A stretch of 64,000 nucleotides of DNA from Ottelia alismoides (Eukaryota > Streptophyta > Magnoliopsida > Alismatales > Hydrocharitaceae), in assembly GCA_037367405.1 (NCBI GenBank), contig JAZKJV010000086.1:124001-188000 (forward strand). The letters run 5' to 3'. Made by a program: the position numbers and the translations under genes. Numbering within the stretch: position 1 is the stretch's first letter; each line of letters opens with the position of its first letter. A model generated the notes under the pieces. It saw only the letters and a program-made list of their open reading frames with translations. It searched no databases and was not told the origin of the DNA. Of the stretch, positions 26,327-37,480 are shown piece after piece.

Positions 26327-26767
26327 CACCAAACCCTATAGAAGGATTCTTAGTCATCCCTTTGTCGTTGTGTCGCCGCTTCGATGACTCTCAGTTCTCC
26401 ATCTTCTTTATCGTTCCTTGCTCACGAAGAAGACATTTGATCTCGTGCGACGATATCAGGAGTTCCTACGCTTGGATCAACATCTTGGATTATGAGGATC
26501 GCGCGGCTCATCCCTACGCTCGTAAGTGTCTTCTTCGAAGATTGGACTTGAGACAGGAGATCTCTTTTCATAGAGACTTGATCACAACCACGTTGATGTG
26601 GTTTAGATGAAACAATTCGAGGATCGTTCTTAGATCATGTGGTTTCATTACATAAAAAAAATAATTTCCGCTGCATAGGACAACTAGTACGACTAGTCGT
26701 TCTCGAACGTATATGATACGATCCTCACGCTTCCGTGATGCAAATACGGATTATTCCATATCCTGCA

Positions 26768-27160
26768 CTGTTTGGACTACAGACGATTGAATCAGGCCAC
26801 CAAGACGGATCATTTCCCGATGCATTTTATTGATCAAATTATAGAGAGTCTAGCTAGGAAGAGTTATTATTGCTTTCTTGAGGTGGCCATAGCACACGAG
26901 GACCATGATAAAACGACAATCACCTATCCATTTGGGACTTATACTTTCAGACGGATGCCCTCTAGTCTATGTAATGCCCCGGTGACATTCCAAAGATGCA
27001 TGTTTTCCATATTCTTGGACATGGTGGTGACTATTTAGAGGTCTTCATGGATGACTTTTCGGTCTACGGCAATGGGATCGAGCTTGTTTTGATTGCCTAG
27101 ACTGCGTTCTTCAACGTTGCATAAAGGTTCATCTTGTTCTATATTGGGAGAACATTCACT
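26768..27160 (+). pseudogene. Athila A reverse transcriptase, palm
   Basis: It continues the RT broken at 13800. The open part (26772-27038) starts MDYRRLNQATKTDHFPMHFI and includes the motif with YPFGTYTFRRMPSSLCNAP and VTFQRCM, typical of Ty3/gypsy RT. A stop interrupts the frame at about 27036, and the catalytic box then reads VFMDDFSVYG at about 27045-27075, with both aspartates kept. Confidence 0.85.
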
Positions 27161-27178
27161 TCATGGTGACTCAGGGGA

Positions 27179-27980
27179 GTGCCTGGTCATATCATCTCCA
27201 ACAGGGTCATAGACGTTTATCCGACCATGGTGGACATCACAGGATACTCAATCCACCGTCTAACTTACGGCAGTTGCGGTCTTTTCTGGGGGCATGTCGG
27301 TTTCTACCGACGTTTCATCCACGACTTCTGTAGGATTGCCCGTCCGTTGACTGATCTGCTGACAAAGGACACAGAGTTCATCATTGAAAATAAGTGTCTT
27401 ACACCATTTGGGACTCTCAAGAGCTTAGCAGTTGAGGCTCCTGTCCTTCAGCCACCTAATTTGTCTCTCCCATTCGAGATCATGATGGATGCCTTTGATT
27501 TTGCCATAGGGGCCGTGCTAGGACAGATGAGGGATTGAGCACCATTTGTCATTCACTACGCTATCCGTACATTGGATGCCACTCAGCGGAATTATATTGT
27601 CACAAAAAAGAGATGCTAGCCGTAGTTTTTCCTTGGACAAGTTCAGATCGTATATTCTTGGATCCAAAGTAACTATATTTACTGATCTTACCGCCATCAG
27701 GTACCTCATGGATAAGATGGGTTCCAAAGCGAGACTGACTAGATGGATTCATCTACTCCAGGAGTTTGATATTGAGATTAAGGATAAACCTGTAGTGAAA
27801 AATGTGGTGGTGGACCACCTCTCCCGTTTGGAAAATCTTGAGGAATCTAAGTACACTGATCATATTATAGATACCTTCCCAGATGAGGTAATCCTTGCTG
27901 TCACCTCTCTCCCATGGTATGCCTACATTGTGAACTATCTTGTTGCCAAGAAAGTTCCACAAGGTCAGCGCATGTAGTAA
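27179..27980 (+). pseudogene. Athila A RT connection and RNase H
   Basis: Two open stretches (27179-27538, 27546-27977) in different frames cover the RT thumb (HVGFYRRFIHDFCRIARPLT), the start of RNase H (PFEIMMDAFDFAIGAVLGQ, where the usual DAS has become DAF) and its C-terminal part (LGSKVTIFTDLTAIRYLMDK, VVVDHLSRLENL). A stop and frameshift between 27536 and 27546 and a short deletion near 27600 break the gene. The order of domains agrees with Athila pol. Confidence 0.85.
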
Positions 27981-27999
27981 CTTGATACCTTCCTTACGA

Positions 28000-29195
28000 A
28001 GGCCAAATACTACCATTGGGAGGATCCCATCATTTATCATGACGTAGGGGATAACATCTGGTGTCGGTGCATTCCTCAAGAGGAGCACCACAGCGTCTTC
28101 ACATACTGCCACAAGCTTGAGGCAGGAGGACATCATTCTAGGAGGAGAACAACATAGAAAATGCTTCAATCCGACCTATGGTGGCCTACCCTCTTCAAGT
28201 ATTCTGATGAATTCGTGAAGAGGTGTATTGACTGTCAGAGGATGGGCACTTGTGGACAACATGATATGACGCCAATGTTACCCATTCACTTCTGCAAGGT
28301 TTTTTATGCTTGGGGCATTGATTTCATGGGTCCATTACTTAAGAGTCAGGGATTCGAATACATTTTGTTGGATGATGATTATGTAAGTCATTGGGTAGAG
28401 GCCAAACCCACCCGAACCGCAGATGCTAAGATTGTTTGCAAGTTTTTGAGGAAGAATATCATTTCACGGTTCAGGGTGCCTAGACTATTGATATCTGACG
28501 GGAGGTATCACTTTATCAATGACAAGGTAAAGGCCCTTACTAACAAGTTAAACATAGACCATCGATTAGCCACTCCATATCATCCTCAGACCAATGGTCT
28601 CACTGAAGTGTCGAACAGGGAGATCAAGACGATATTGCAAAAGGTAGTCTGCCCAGACCGAAAAGATTGATCGTAACTTTTGGACTCGGTCTTATGGGCA
28701 TATCAAAATTCCTTCAAGACTCCTTTGGGTACGTCTTCCTTTCATCTCATTTATCGTAAGCCTTTCCATGTACCTGTTGAGATCAAGCATAAGTCACTAT
28801 GGGCTGTCGCTAAGATATTATTGGATCCAGAGACTATATGAGATCAAATAAAGGTAGAACTGGCAGCCCTGGAAGATTTTAGAGACACAACCTTTTCAAA
28901 CAACCTACAGTATAAGCAGCGAGTAAAGATATGCCAGGACTCTCATATTAGCCATAAGCAGTTTGAAGCATATCAAAGAGTATGGTTGTTTGATGCCAGG
29001 ATGAGATTATTTCCATGGAAATAGCAGAGTAAGTGGAAAGGACCATACCTAGTCCGAAAGGTGCATGACAATGGTAGTATCGACGTATCTCATATGTCAT
29101 ATGAGTCCACCTTTCGTGTTAATGGTGAGCGCCACAAACCATATTTAGATCATGAGCCGTTGATCATTGATGTGGCCCCTATTCATTTTGCATGA
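28000..29195 (+). pseudogene. Athila A integrase
   Basis: An HHCC zinc-binding region is visible (YCHKLEAGGHH, then RCIDCQRMG near 28221-28247). The open frame 28161-28670 carries the DDE triad: Asp at 28320-28322 (GIDFMGP), Asp at 28497-28499 (LISDG) and Glu at 28605-28607 (TEVSNREI), the last two 36 codons apart as in D(35)E integrases. A frameshift follows at about 28670. The C-terminal part has KQFEAYQRVWLFDARMRLFP and WKGPYLVRKVHDNGSIDV and ends HFA-stop at 29195. There is no chromodomain, as expected for Athila. It is broken by frameshifts and stops. Confidence 0.88.
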
Positions 29196-29326
29196 GATGT
29201 AGTCTTTGACTCACATCATTTGCATCTCATGCCTTATTATCACCATCTTACGCCATGTATAGATCTAGATGTCCATATCATCTCATTCTTTAGTCTAATA
29301 CCCCATCTGCTTCTTGTGATTATGCT

Positions 29327-29680
29327 CTACTTAGGGTGTACTTTACCCAAAGTATAGGGGGGTGTTAGATTCTTGATTATTCATTTGATTCTTTTTACCT
29401 CTCTTTTGCTACCTATGCTTAGGGACATCTTTCCCTAAGTATAGGCGAGGTAGACCCTGTACATCCTTTCACTCGATTTTCCCGTTGTGTACAGTTTGTT
29501 GTACTTAGGATTACTTGATCCTAAGTATAGGGGGAATCACTGAGATCAACTTATTCTATTCTTTTATTTGTCGTTGTAGTATAGTATTCCTTTTGACTTC
29601 TCTATACTAAGCACGAGCTATGTCTTCTTCATCGCTCTTTGATCAATTTGAGGACATCGTTCAAGCTAAGTATAGAGGGG
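29327..29680 (+). repeat. Athila A 3' array of four stem-loops ending in G runs
   Basis: Four inverted repeats lie 3' of integrase: 29327-29362, 29413-29450, 29501-29534 and 29602-29680. The arms derive from TACTTAGG-type and CCTAAGTATAG-type sequence, and the 3' arm runs into GGGG to GGGGGG in most units. The first three loops are 6-8 bases, the fourth about 60. The same four units in the same order occur in Athila B (55203-55556) and D (62434-62790). Confidence 0.8.
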
Positions 29681-30706
29681 TTTCGTATATATTACAAAAT
29701 ATACTTTAACCATAACTCTTACTTCGTGTGAGTGCATTAATAAAAAATGGCTAAATCCCATAACTGAAAAATCACAAAAATTTATTTTTCTTCTTTTACA
29801 TAAAATCCTTTTTTGCACATACATAGTCATTTATAAAAATTATTTCGGTACAAATGTTTGTAAAAATGTTTTCCTTGCAAAATGATTGTAAATATTTTTG
29901 TATCAAAATTATGTATATAGTACAATTTTTGTAAATTTTTTGAAAAATAAAAGTTTGCAAAGATTCTTATGTAAATGTTTCTAAAATGTTTGCAAAGATT
30001 TCTACATTCATGCATACATTCAAACATCTTCAAAAATTTTGCATTTTTTTTCAAAAACTTTGCATAAAAGATCTTTATAAATACTTGTACATTATTTTGA
30101 ATCATAGTTGTCATTCAAACTAGTATGAGATTAAATTGGAAAGTGGAGCTTGGTTAAGACCTTAATCCACCAAATTCTAATAGGAAACTTATCGGATTTG
30201 GGGTTAAGACTTTTCAGGTTCATTGGTGACTTAATTCTTTGAGTCCACTAGGCTATGTTCACATGTCATCTTGATGGGCCTAAGTGGAACATTTAACAAC
30301 ACATGCATGACTCTCACAGACAATGGCTTTACTTGCACCAACACCATACACATATCTCTCTATGGATGAGGTGGTGAGGAGGCAGTTTTCTTTGGATTGG
30401 GGTAGCATACGAGGGTAGTACTTCTAGGCAGAACCTCTTGCCTTCCTTTAGGGAAGGAAGGGCACCTCAACTTGGTCTGGTGGTGTTGAGATATAAAGAC
30501 AGGAGTTGTGGGTTGCAATAATGCTTCAAAAGAGGACAGTCTAATGGATCAGGAAGAAAAAGTCCTTATGTATAAATGCTGGACCATGTAGATATGTTGT
30601 ACATATGCACATCGAAAAAAATATAAAATATGTGCAAAAGAAAAAAAATCCAAAAAAGTAGCGGGTCTGATAGAAAAAAAATACCTGCCAGAGTGCATAT
30701 AGACAA
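29681..30706 (+). other. Athila A 3' non-coding region
   Basis: No coding frame is supported. The first 430 bases are AT-rich with repeated TTTACAAA and TTTGCAAA words. After 30120 comes a unique-looking stretch that is conserved in order with the reverse complement of 54240-54780 and 61455-61980. An env-like gene, present here in some Athila elements, is not recognisable. Confidence 0.6.
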
Positions 30707-30910
30707 ATGAAGCAGAGCTTATGTTACACCTTCTCATCTCATGAATCTTGCACCAGGAGACTTAGCTACAATGGTTGGGCACCCCGCGATACATGGCTAT
30801 ACTTGTCATGGTCAATTCTCTTCTTTCCCATCTTCTTGAGCCGATTTAACTTGAACTTAGTAGAGAATACCCTGCTCCTCGAGGAAAGAGCCGTTGGACT
30901 AGGGCATTAG
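30707..30910 (+). other. Small conserved open frame near the Athila A 3' end
   Basis: The 67-codon frame contains a hydrophobic segment SWSILFFPIFLSRF and then NTLLLEER. Athila B has the matching frame on - at 43400-43546 (WSILFFPLFLSRLHLNL, NTPLLEER); most residues over the last 44 codons agree. It lies where an env-like gene would be in Athila, but it is too short to assign. It may be a remnant or a chance frame in a conserved RNA region. Confidence 0.35.
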
Positions 30911-31277
30911 AGTTAGCTTGTTGAGGAGGGTCGTTTCTTTATGATTTCTGAGGTGGGGAGCTATATATCACTTACACAATACAAGTAAAAATTCCTGGTC
31001 ATTAGAGTTTGTCTATGTAGACTTGTTTTGATCTGGATTATTGAGGAGTCTTGACCATAGATTGGTGGAACTTAGAGGTTGTTGAGTCTAAAACCCAGGT
31101 CCAAATAAGGTTATGGCAAACTAATAATCCAAAGGCCTAATTAAGATCCATACTTCAATTTAATGAAGGCAAGTTTAATAATGAACCTTGATTCTCCTTC
31201 TTTTTTTTTCCTTTCTCTTTTCACATCTTTTTTAAATAAGTGTTTGCTAAGGGAAAAGCAAAGGTAAAGTATTGGGT
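30911..31277 (+). other. Athila A end of internal region and decayed polypurine tract
   Basis: The conserved words AATAAGTGTTTGCTAAGGG and GTAAAG precede the LTR, as in Athila B where they are followed by nine G. Here the tract has decayed to ATTGGGT (31271-31277). No gene is seen. Confidence 0.6.
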
Positions 31278-33650
31278 TCATGAATCTCTGATTCTTACCC
31301 TATATTCCTTTATTTTACCTATCTATCTAGGCAAAAAATCATGTAAATAGGTGTAAAAACAATAAGTTAACATTTGTCATGCATATGTTAACATTGTGTA
31401 TTTAGCATGTATTTGTGTTCGCCAGACCCGTTTCTCCATTTTCTCCTAGCCACCCCCGAGCTCCATTTGCCTCAAAACATGGAACCGATAAACCTCGTAC
31501 TTCTGTCATCTTCGTGTGTCCCTTGGATGACCCGAATCACTCTCGGGTTTCACACTTTTTGCCGATCCTTCTAGACCCTCGAGCTCCCTATATATAATCT
31601 CTTCCACCACCCCGGAGCCCTAGCTCGTGCCTCCCCCCTCCTCCTTGCCCTAGGTACCTCAGTTTGAGTGACAACTTCCGAAGGGACCCCTCGGATTGGA
31701 GTTTGGTGGTGTATTCACATTGCTCAACTTCGTGGCTCCCGACCTTCCACAACTTGGTTGAGGACACAACCCCGACGACCACCTTTGCCTGACGATCAGG
31801 AACTCGTTCCACCCTTCAGGTATCCCTTATATCCCCTTCCTTTCACCTTACGATTCCATCGTAACATCTAGTACCTCCGCAGGTTCATATGTTCCACCCC
31901 GGTTGTCGGAGCCTCATATCACCAGCACACCCGTATCGATCGACTCCTCTACGACTTCCTTCTTTCTCCTTCGCCAAGAATCAAATGACATCCACCATTG
32001 TTTCTCTGAGTTTCACCAAGTAATAACTATCGGCGGAGCTATGCCTGCGAGTGTTCTTCCCTTTGCAGGTCGTAGAGCACGTAGAAGACCATCATTCACC
32101 CTTGACCATCCATGCAAATTACCTCCAGGCACACCTCCACCGTGACGGTCATTTTGCCGTCCTTCTTCACATCGGAGTCTCCTCTCATATGTGGAGTACC
32201 TTTATGACGCAACCCTCCTTGGTGAGCTCATTGGCGCGATGAATCGCTGATTGAATCCCGCCCCGTAGTTGTTCTTCCTCCATCCTCGTCCACCGTCGGA
32301 TCGGCCTTCACCCACCAGATTAGATCCCATCTACTGACCATCACAGCTTTTCAACCATTGATCTGACGCATCCGACCGCATGTAACAACACATTCTCTAC
32401 ATCGTCAGATCCGTTCCAGCAATGATTAGAGTTGTACAACCATGAAGCCTTTCGGGTGCGCCACGTGCCCTTGTGAAGGGTATATTGCACTATTTTCCCT
32501 ACCTTTTCATGCGTTATTATCTAGTTCTGTAAAATAAATTGTAGTTAAGATATTTTGCATGTGGATCCTTACTCTTTTTAGTATTTAATTATAGTCCAGT
32601 TGAGTTGAACTCACGTGCCATCCCATGTGATGTTGTGGCAATTTTGTAGTATTTACCCTAGACTTTATGGATGTTATGAGTCAAAATGAAGTTCTAGATA
32701 TTTGCATTTATCCCTTGTGTCCGGTGATTTGAGCACGTGCGTGAATTAATTGGATAAATTTGAGATTGAGCCCTGAACTTTTTACATTTATTTTATTTTA
32801 GCCTATAACTTATCAGTAATTGCAAATAAGTCCTTGTGTGCTGTGCATGTTATTTTTAATCAAATATATTAAATCAACTTCAAAAATGCAACAAAGATTA
32901 TAGTTAGTTCCTGCTAATGTGTAGTATTTATGGTAATTTTTGTGACTTAATTTAATTTTATTTGATATTTTCTAAAAATCAAAAACCTTTAAAATGTGTT
33001 CTGTCTATTTTCTAAAATACCAAAATAATATTTAAATTGTTTCAAAAGTCCATAAAAATTTATATCTGCTTGTCTTTTTGTGTTTTCATTCCAATACAAT
33101 TTTTGTGGTATTATCTAAAAACGCTAAAAAATTTAAAACTCTAAAAATTTTATAAAAATCATAAAAAATTCTGAAATATAAAAAAAATAGGATTCATATT
33201 GTTGTGTGTTTTTTTACTTTATCAAAAAATCATAACCATGACGTTTAGGCACTTTTAACATTTTAAATTTGCTTTTTCGTCTAGGTTGTACATTATTTTC
33301 CTAATTTGTCTTTCTTTCATTTTTATAAAATTAGATAAAAATCTAAAAAATACAATAAAATTACCAAAATAATCTACATAAAAATATAAAAAATTAAAAA
33401 AATACAAATTAAAAATCACATAAGTATGCCTTTATTTTATGATTAGGACTACTTCGTAGGTTTTACTCGTGCTCCTTGTGTTCGACCCTGGTCGCTATAC
33501 CGGATTAAATAAATAGGGGACCGCTGACATTTCCAAATTTTGAGCTTGTTTGGTTTATGTGGTCTTGAGTTTTTTGTTGAGTCTGATTGGTTGATTGAGG
33601 TCACAACGACCTTTGATATTACTTAACCTTGATTGCCCGATCGCTCATCA
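31278..33650 (+). repeat. Central LTR shared by Athila A and C
   Basis: The start has decayed to TCATGAATCTCTG from TGATGAAT. The end is TCATCA at 33650, followed by GAA and a primer site. It lacks about 0.7 kb of the AT-rich left part seen in the A 5' LTR, but keeps the AT-rich right part (32590-33460). The TATA box is at 31589-31597 and the conserved LTR box at 33447-33507. The GC-rich middle contains CCCTTTGCAGGT at about 32060, which also occurs at about 8657 in the other LTR. Confidence 0.85.
31589..31597 (+). promoter_or_regulatory. TATA box of the central Athila LTR
   Basis: TATATATAA follows GACCCTCGAGCTCCC. The surrounding 60 bases match the A 5' LTR around 8096. Confidence 0.65.
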
Positions 33651-33653
33651 GAA

Positions 33654-33671
33654 TGGTGTCGTTGCCGGGGA
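33654..33671 (+). other. Athila C primer-binding site (tRNA-Asp type)
   Basis: TGGTGTCGTTGCCGGGGA stands three bases after the LTR end and has two mismatches to the tRNA-Asp complement. Both mismatches are C to T. Confidence 0.9.
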
Positions 33672-35274
33672 GCACGACTTAGTATTATTTTTAGCATTTT
33701 TGCATATTTTGATATCTATCTTTTATAATTGTTTCTGACACATTTCTTTTTCGCTTTTTGTGTGAGGAACCACCCGAGGATGACGTGGAGGAGACTCACA
33801 CCTGAGGAGGAGCAGGAGCATAGCAGGCGTTGTGATAGTAGATGGAATAGCATAGAGTAGTCTTTCTTTCAGCATACTATTATTGTTGTAATAACATAGG
33901 ACCTTAGACACTTCTTGGACAACATATCGGGGTCTGTTACGCTGAGCACCAGTGTGCACGGGAGACCTCAGCACAGTTTTTCGTCGGTTTTGTTTTTATT
34001 CTCCTTTTCTTCCCTTTGATACTCGAAGAATTTAACCCTTAGATTTAGGAATTTCTTTGCTTGCGATGTAAATAATTAAAGCCCAATGCCTAATATATTG
34101 CTAGCACATATAGATTCATAATTGGACCTTACTAATAACTCATAATAAAAAGTCAGTTTAGTTAGACTTGAGTCCACGTGCCATGAGGAATCACATACAG
34201 TGGTAGCAAGACGCGCTTTGGCGGGCACAGAGTGGTTCCCAAAATCAGACTCCGCACTTAGTCTAGTTAGCTAGCTACTTGTTCTTCACGTATGGAAATT
34301 GCTCATTTAAGGATGTTTTCTTCTTGCATCATTTATATTAGTTTTATTTTAATATTTAAATTTATGCGTGGATCACCCTGTATGTAGAGTGATGGAAACA
34401 AGTATGCATCTCTTACTTTGCATGCATCAAAGTGTTTGATCGCGCATCGGATTTTTCGATTTCTCCACCTTGTTTTTAGACTATTAAAGAACCAAGAGAT
34501 CGAAAAATTCGTTAGGCATTTGTTCGATTATTGAAAAGTATCTAAATAGAGATAACCATAAAATTGAGACTGCTAATCAAACTTGATCCTAAAAGACACC
34601 TCACTTAAAAATCCATCTTGGGAAAGTCATCCCCTAATTATTTGGTTTGCTTGCATGAGAGAGTGACCCACATACTAGGTTACAACATCACATGAAATCA
34701 CGTTAGAATACTGGTCTTGGGGTTAGTCGTTCTCTAATGAGGATCGCTCTGGTTTCCGGTAAAGCGGGCCACGATATCCTTAGATGAGTGAGTTGATCGG
34801 GTAGCCGGTAAACAGTCCACAACATGTACTGGCTGGAAAAGATCTAGCTTTGCGATTGGGCCAGTCTCCTAGGAGCATCGAGTACCTAAAAAATCACTTA
34901 ATCTTTCTGCAAGACCGACTTATCACTTAAAATAAAATCGACAAGATAAAATACCAAACACTTATGATCATCAACTCCGTGTTGCATAGGTGAATTTGGG
35001 GTTTGATTAATGATCTTATTTGTTTCCAGATCCCATCCACCTTTCTTCCATATCACGACCTTTGGTTGTACCGCTTTCGAGCACTCCGCCACCATCATCT
35101 AGGCAGGTTCGAGAGAGCCTAGAACCGCTCTCCGAACACGAGTTCGATTCCAACCTGTTCCCCCTTGATTACCCTTCTTCCAGTCCCGAGGTGTCCGAGC
35201 AGAGACAAGTACAGATATTTTTTCATTTGGCAACACCTGAGTTGGCGTCTTTTTCCTTTTCAGAGACCCAAGAG
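33672..35274 (+). other. Athila C leader
   Basis: A 1.6-kb leader without a supported gene. It is much longer than in Athila A (334 bases), which has a deletion here, and is comparable to Athila B (about 1.6 kb). Small frames such as 35020-35388 read into gag but include the acceptor-like tract TTTTTCCTTTTCAG (AG at 35262-35263). Confidence 0.6.
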
Positions 35275-37080
35275 ATGGCCAGCAGTGAGGAGTGCACTGA
35301 TGGGAAGCCCAAGAGTACCACATATATTATATATCAGGGCACCATCAACAACACATTGTTAGCATCCTTGGAGATGATGGAGAGATAGATTAGAGACCAG
35401 GGAGCCTTTGTGGCAGAGGTACGCAAAGATATGGTACATATGTGAGCTGATCGAGGAGAGCCAAACCGAGCACGTGGTGGAGAGATTCCAGACGAGGAGA
35501 CAGAGGACATCCATAAGAGCCACGGGAGCTAGTCCGACTAGTTAGAGTGATGAGGGAATTGCACAACCCTGAAGCAACCCTTTCACATTATTGGATCTTC
35601 ACTTATTGCCCAAGTTCTATGGTCTTTCCACCAAGGAGTCGCATCTTCACTTACATGAAGTGGAGATGATCTAAAACACTGTCCATGACAAATATGTGGA
35701 CGAGGATGCCAACAAGAGGATGGTTTTTCCATTCTCCCTAGTCGACATAGCAGCTTATTGGCTGAAGTATTTGGGGAGATATGTCACTTCATGGAAGAAG
35801 CTCCGGACCGAGTACATGAACAATTACTATCCACTCTGATCACCAACTTCTCCATGATCCTCAACGAGCGATTCCATGAGGCATGGGATCATTTTCGTAA
35901 GCTCGTTGACCGATGTCCACATCATGACATATCCAAGCCGAACCTAGTACAGAGTTTCTTTTCTGGGTTGACACTGGAGCTGTAAGGGCTAGTGAATGCT
36001 TCTTGTGGGGACTCATATTTCACCAAGGACGAAGACCAGGTATGGGCCATCTACAAGGAGATGGCAGAAAATTACATAGTGATGTCTCAGACCTGGCATT
36101 ACACTCAGGGGATGCCCTCAACCCATGATGTGTCTTATCAGAGGATAACACAAGTATGTAGGTCCATCCTCCCCTTCTTCTTCAGCAGCTGCAGCCTAGG
36201 CAGAGTCATCGATTTCTGATATGGGCATCATAAGCAAGAAGCTAGACCGCATTGAGATCATCGAGAAGAAGTCGTACCAGGGAATGACTCAAATCGATCA
36301 GTTGGAACTGACCATGAGTGACCTGAAGACCCAGATTACGTGTCTCCAAGAGGCACAAATGGCTTCTGAACTCTGTCTGTAGTCACGAGTCGATCGTAGC
36401 AGCAACAACTCATCCCAACACTCTGCGTAGTACAGACATGTTCACCACATCCATGCAGAGCCATTCCAAAATTTGTGGCACCAGTACCCTCAGCCACCGC
36501 CATCTCAAGAAACTCAAATGGTGGTGTATCATATGGATATGCGTCTGGCAGTTCTTCATCAACCCCCTACAAACAAGAATTGTTGATGGAAGTCAACGGG
36601 ATTTGGTACGACCGATAACAGCCCATGATCCACCGAGATAATCCCGGATTCAGGTGGTTGACCGGAGGTACCTCATCCCAACAACAACCTCTTGCTCAAG
36701 GTGGGTAGTTCGGAAAGCTACAACAGAAGACCCAGTTCCATCACTAGCCACACCAGTAGTCATCCCACTAATACCAGTCGGGTCCTCGTCCCTACCAGTA
36801 GGGACAGCAGTGGAGGCAACACCAACAACAACCTCAGTAGTATTCTCATCCGGCCCCTCATCAGTTCCAGCAACAGAGAGGCAACCTATCTGGTTCTCAT
36901 GGGGAAACATAGGAGAACCTATCCCTTGATGATCTAGCCCGCCTAATATCAGACCAGCAGGCATCCTTTAGGCGGGAGATGGACGAGTTTCACCAGGAAG
37001 TGAGGTAGATCATCAAAGGAAAGGACATCATACTTACTCAGATCGAGCCCAACCCGAATAACCTCAAAAAGAAATCTAAG
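35275..37080 (+). pseudogene. Athila C gag (decayed)
   Basis: The frame starts MASSEECTDGKP at 35275. Stops follow from 35386 on. The capsid core is damaged around 35580-35760, and an open piece at 35758-35985 carries EVFGEICHFMEEAP, FSMILNERFHEAWDHFRKL and QSFFSGLTLEL. The next piece (35992-36219) includes YFTKDEDQVWAIYKEMAENY. The coiled-coil and Gln-rich tail continue to about 36960. This copy is as decayed as A. Confidence 0.78.
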
Positions 37081-37480
37081 CAGGTACAGTTCATAGAGAC
37101 TACCATTTCTAGTGATTTTGTTGGTGACATTGCTTTATACACATTTTATGTTGATTTTGTGTCCCATAGGAGCAGTAGGATGCCAGTTGATGGTGCCTTG
37201 TCTGAGCGAGGACATCATGAGGACTAAGGAGCGCTAGACGAGGAGGATAGCAGTGCTGAAGCCGCTAAAGATGACGATGATGATGGTGGTACTAAAGCTA
37301 CCAAGGATGTTGATCTAGCAGACGGTACTGAGGCCCTCGCTTCTCCAGATGCAGAGGGTGGTATTGACACCACCAGATTCTCAGATGTTGAGCTAGAGAG
37401 TGGTGTTGATGCTGCAACACCTGATGTCGTGGGTAGTACTGAGACCACCACTTCTATTCCAACTATATTTTCTCCAGTTT
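37081..37480 (+). pseudogene. Athila C gag-protease linker
   Basis: It is the counterpart of the linkers in the other copies: a decayed SGRMP motif, an Asp run and repeats of the type GGTKATKDVD, GTEA, GGIDTT and GVDAA. The frame changes once near 37230. Confidence 0.6.

Larger units (their letters stand above)
13801..26767 (+). mobile_element. Solo copia-family LTR, subfamily 2, split by an older copia element
   Basis: The LTR starts TGTTAGCCATGCAAGCCC at 13801, is interrupted at 15943 by the copia element 15944-26326 and resumes at 26332, ending CTGCA at 26767. Without the insert it is about 2579 bases. The flanks TTATG (13796-13800) and CTGTT (26768-26772) are both decayed from the CTGTG that stands at the uninterrupted site in Athila C (about 39251), so it is a solo LTR with a mutated TSD. 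It differs from subfamily 1 in its start (TGTTAGC) and in its transcribed region. Confidence 0.85.

Noticed and set aside
29827..30114. 95-codon - frame in AT-rich sequence
   Set aside because: It consists of low-complexity TTTACAAA repeats, with Lys, Asn, Phe and Tyr only by composition.
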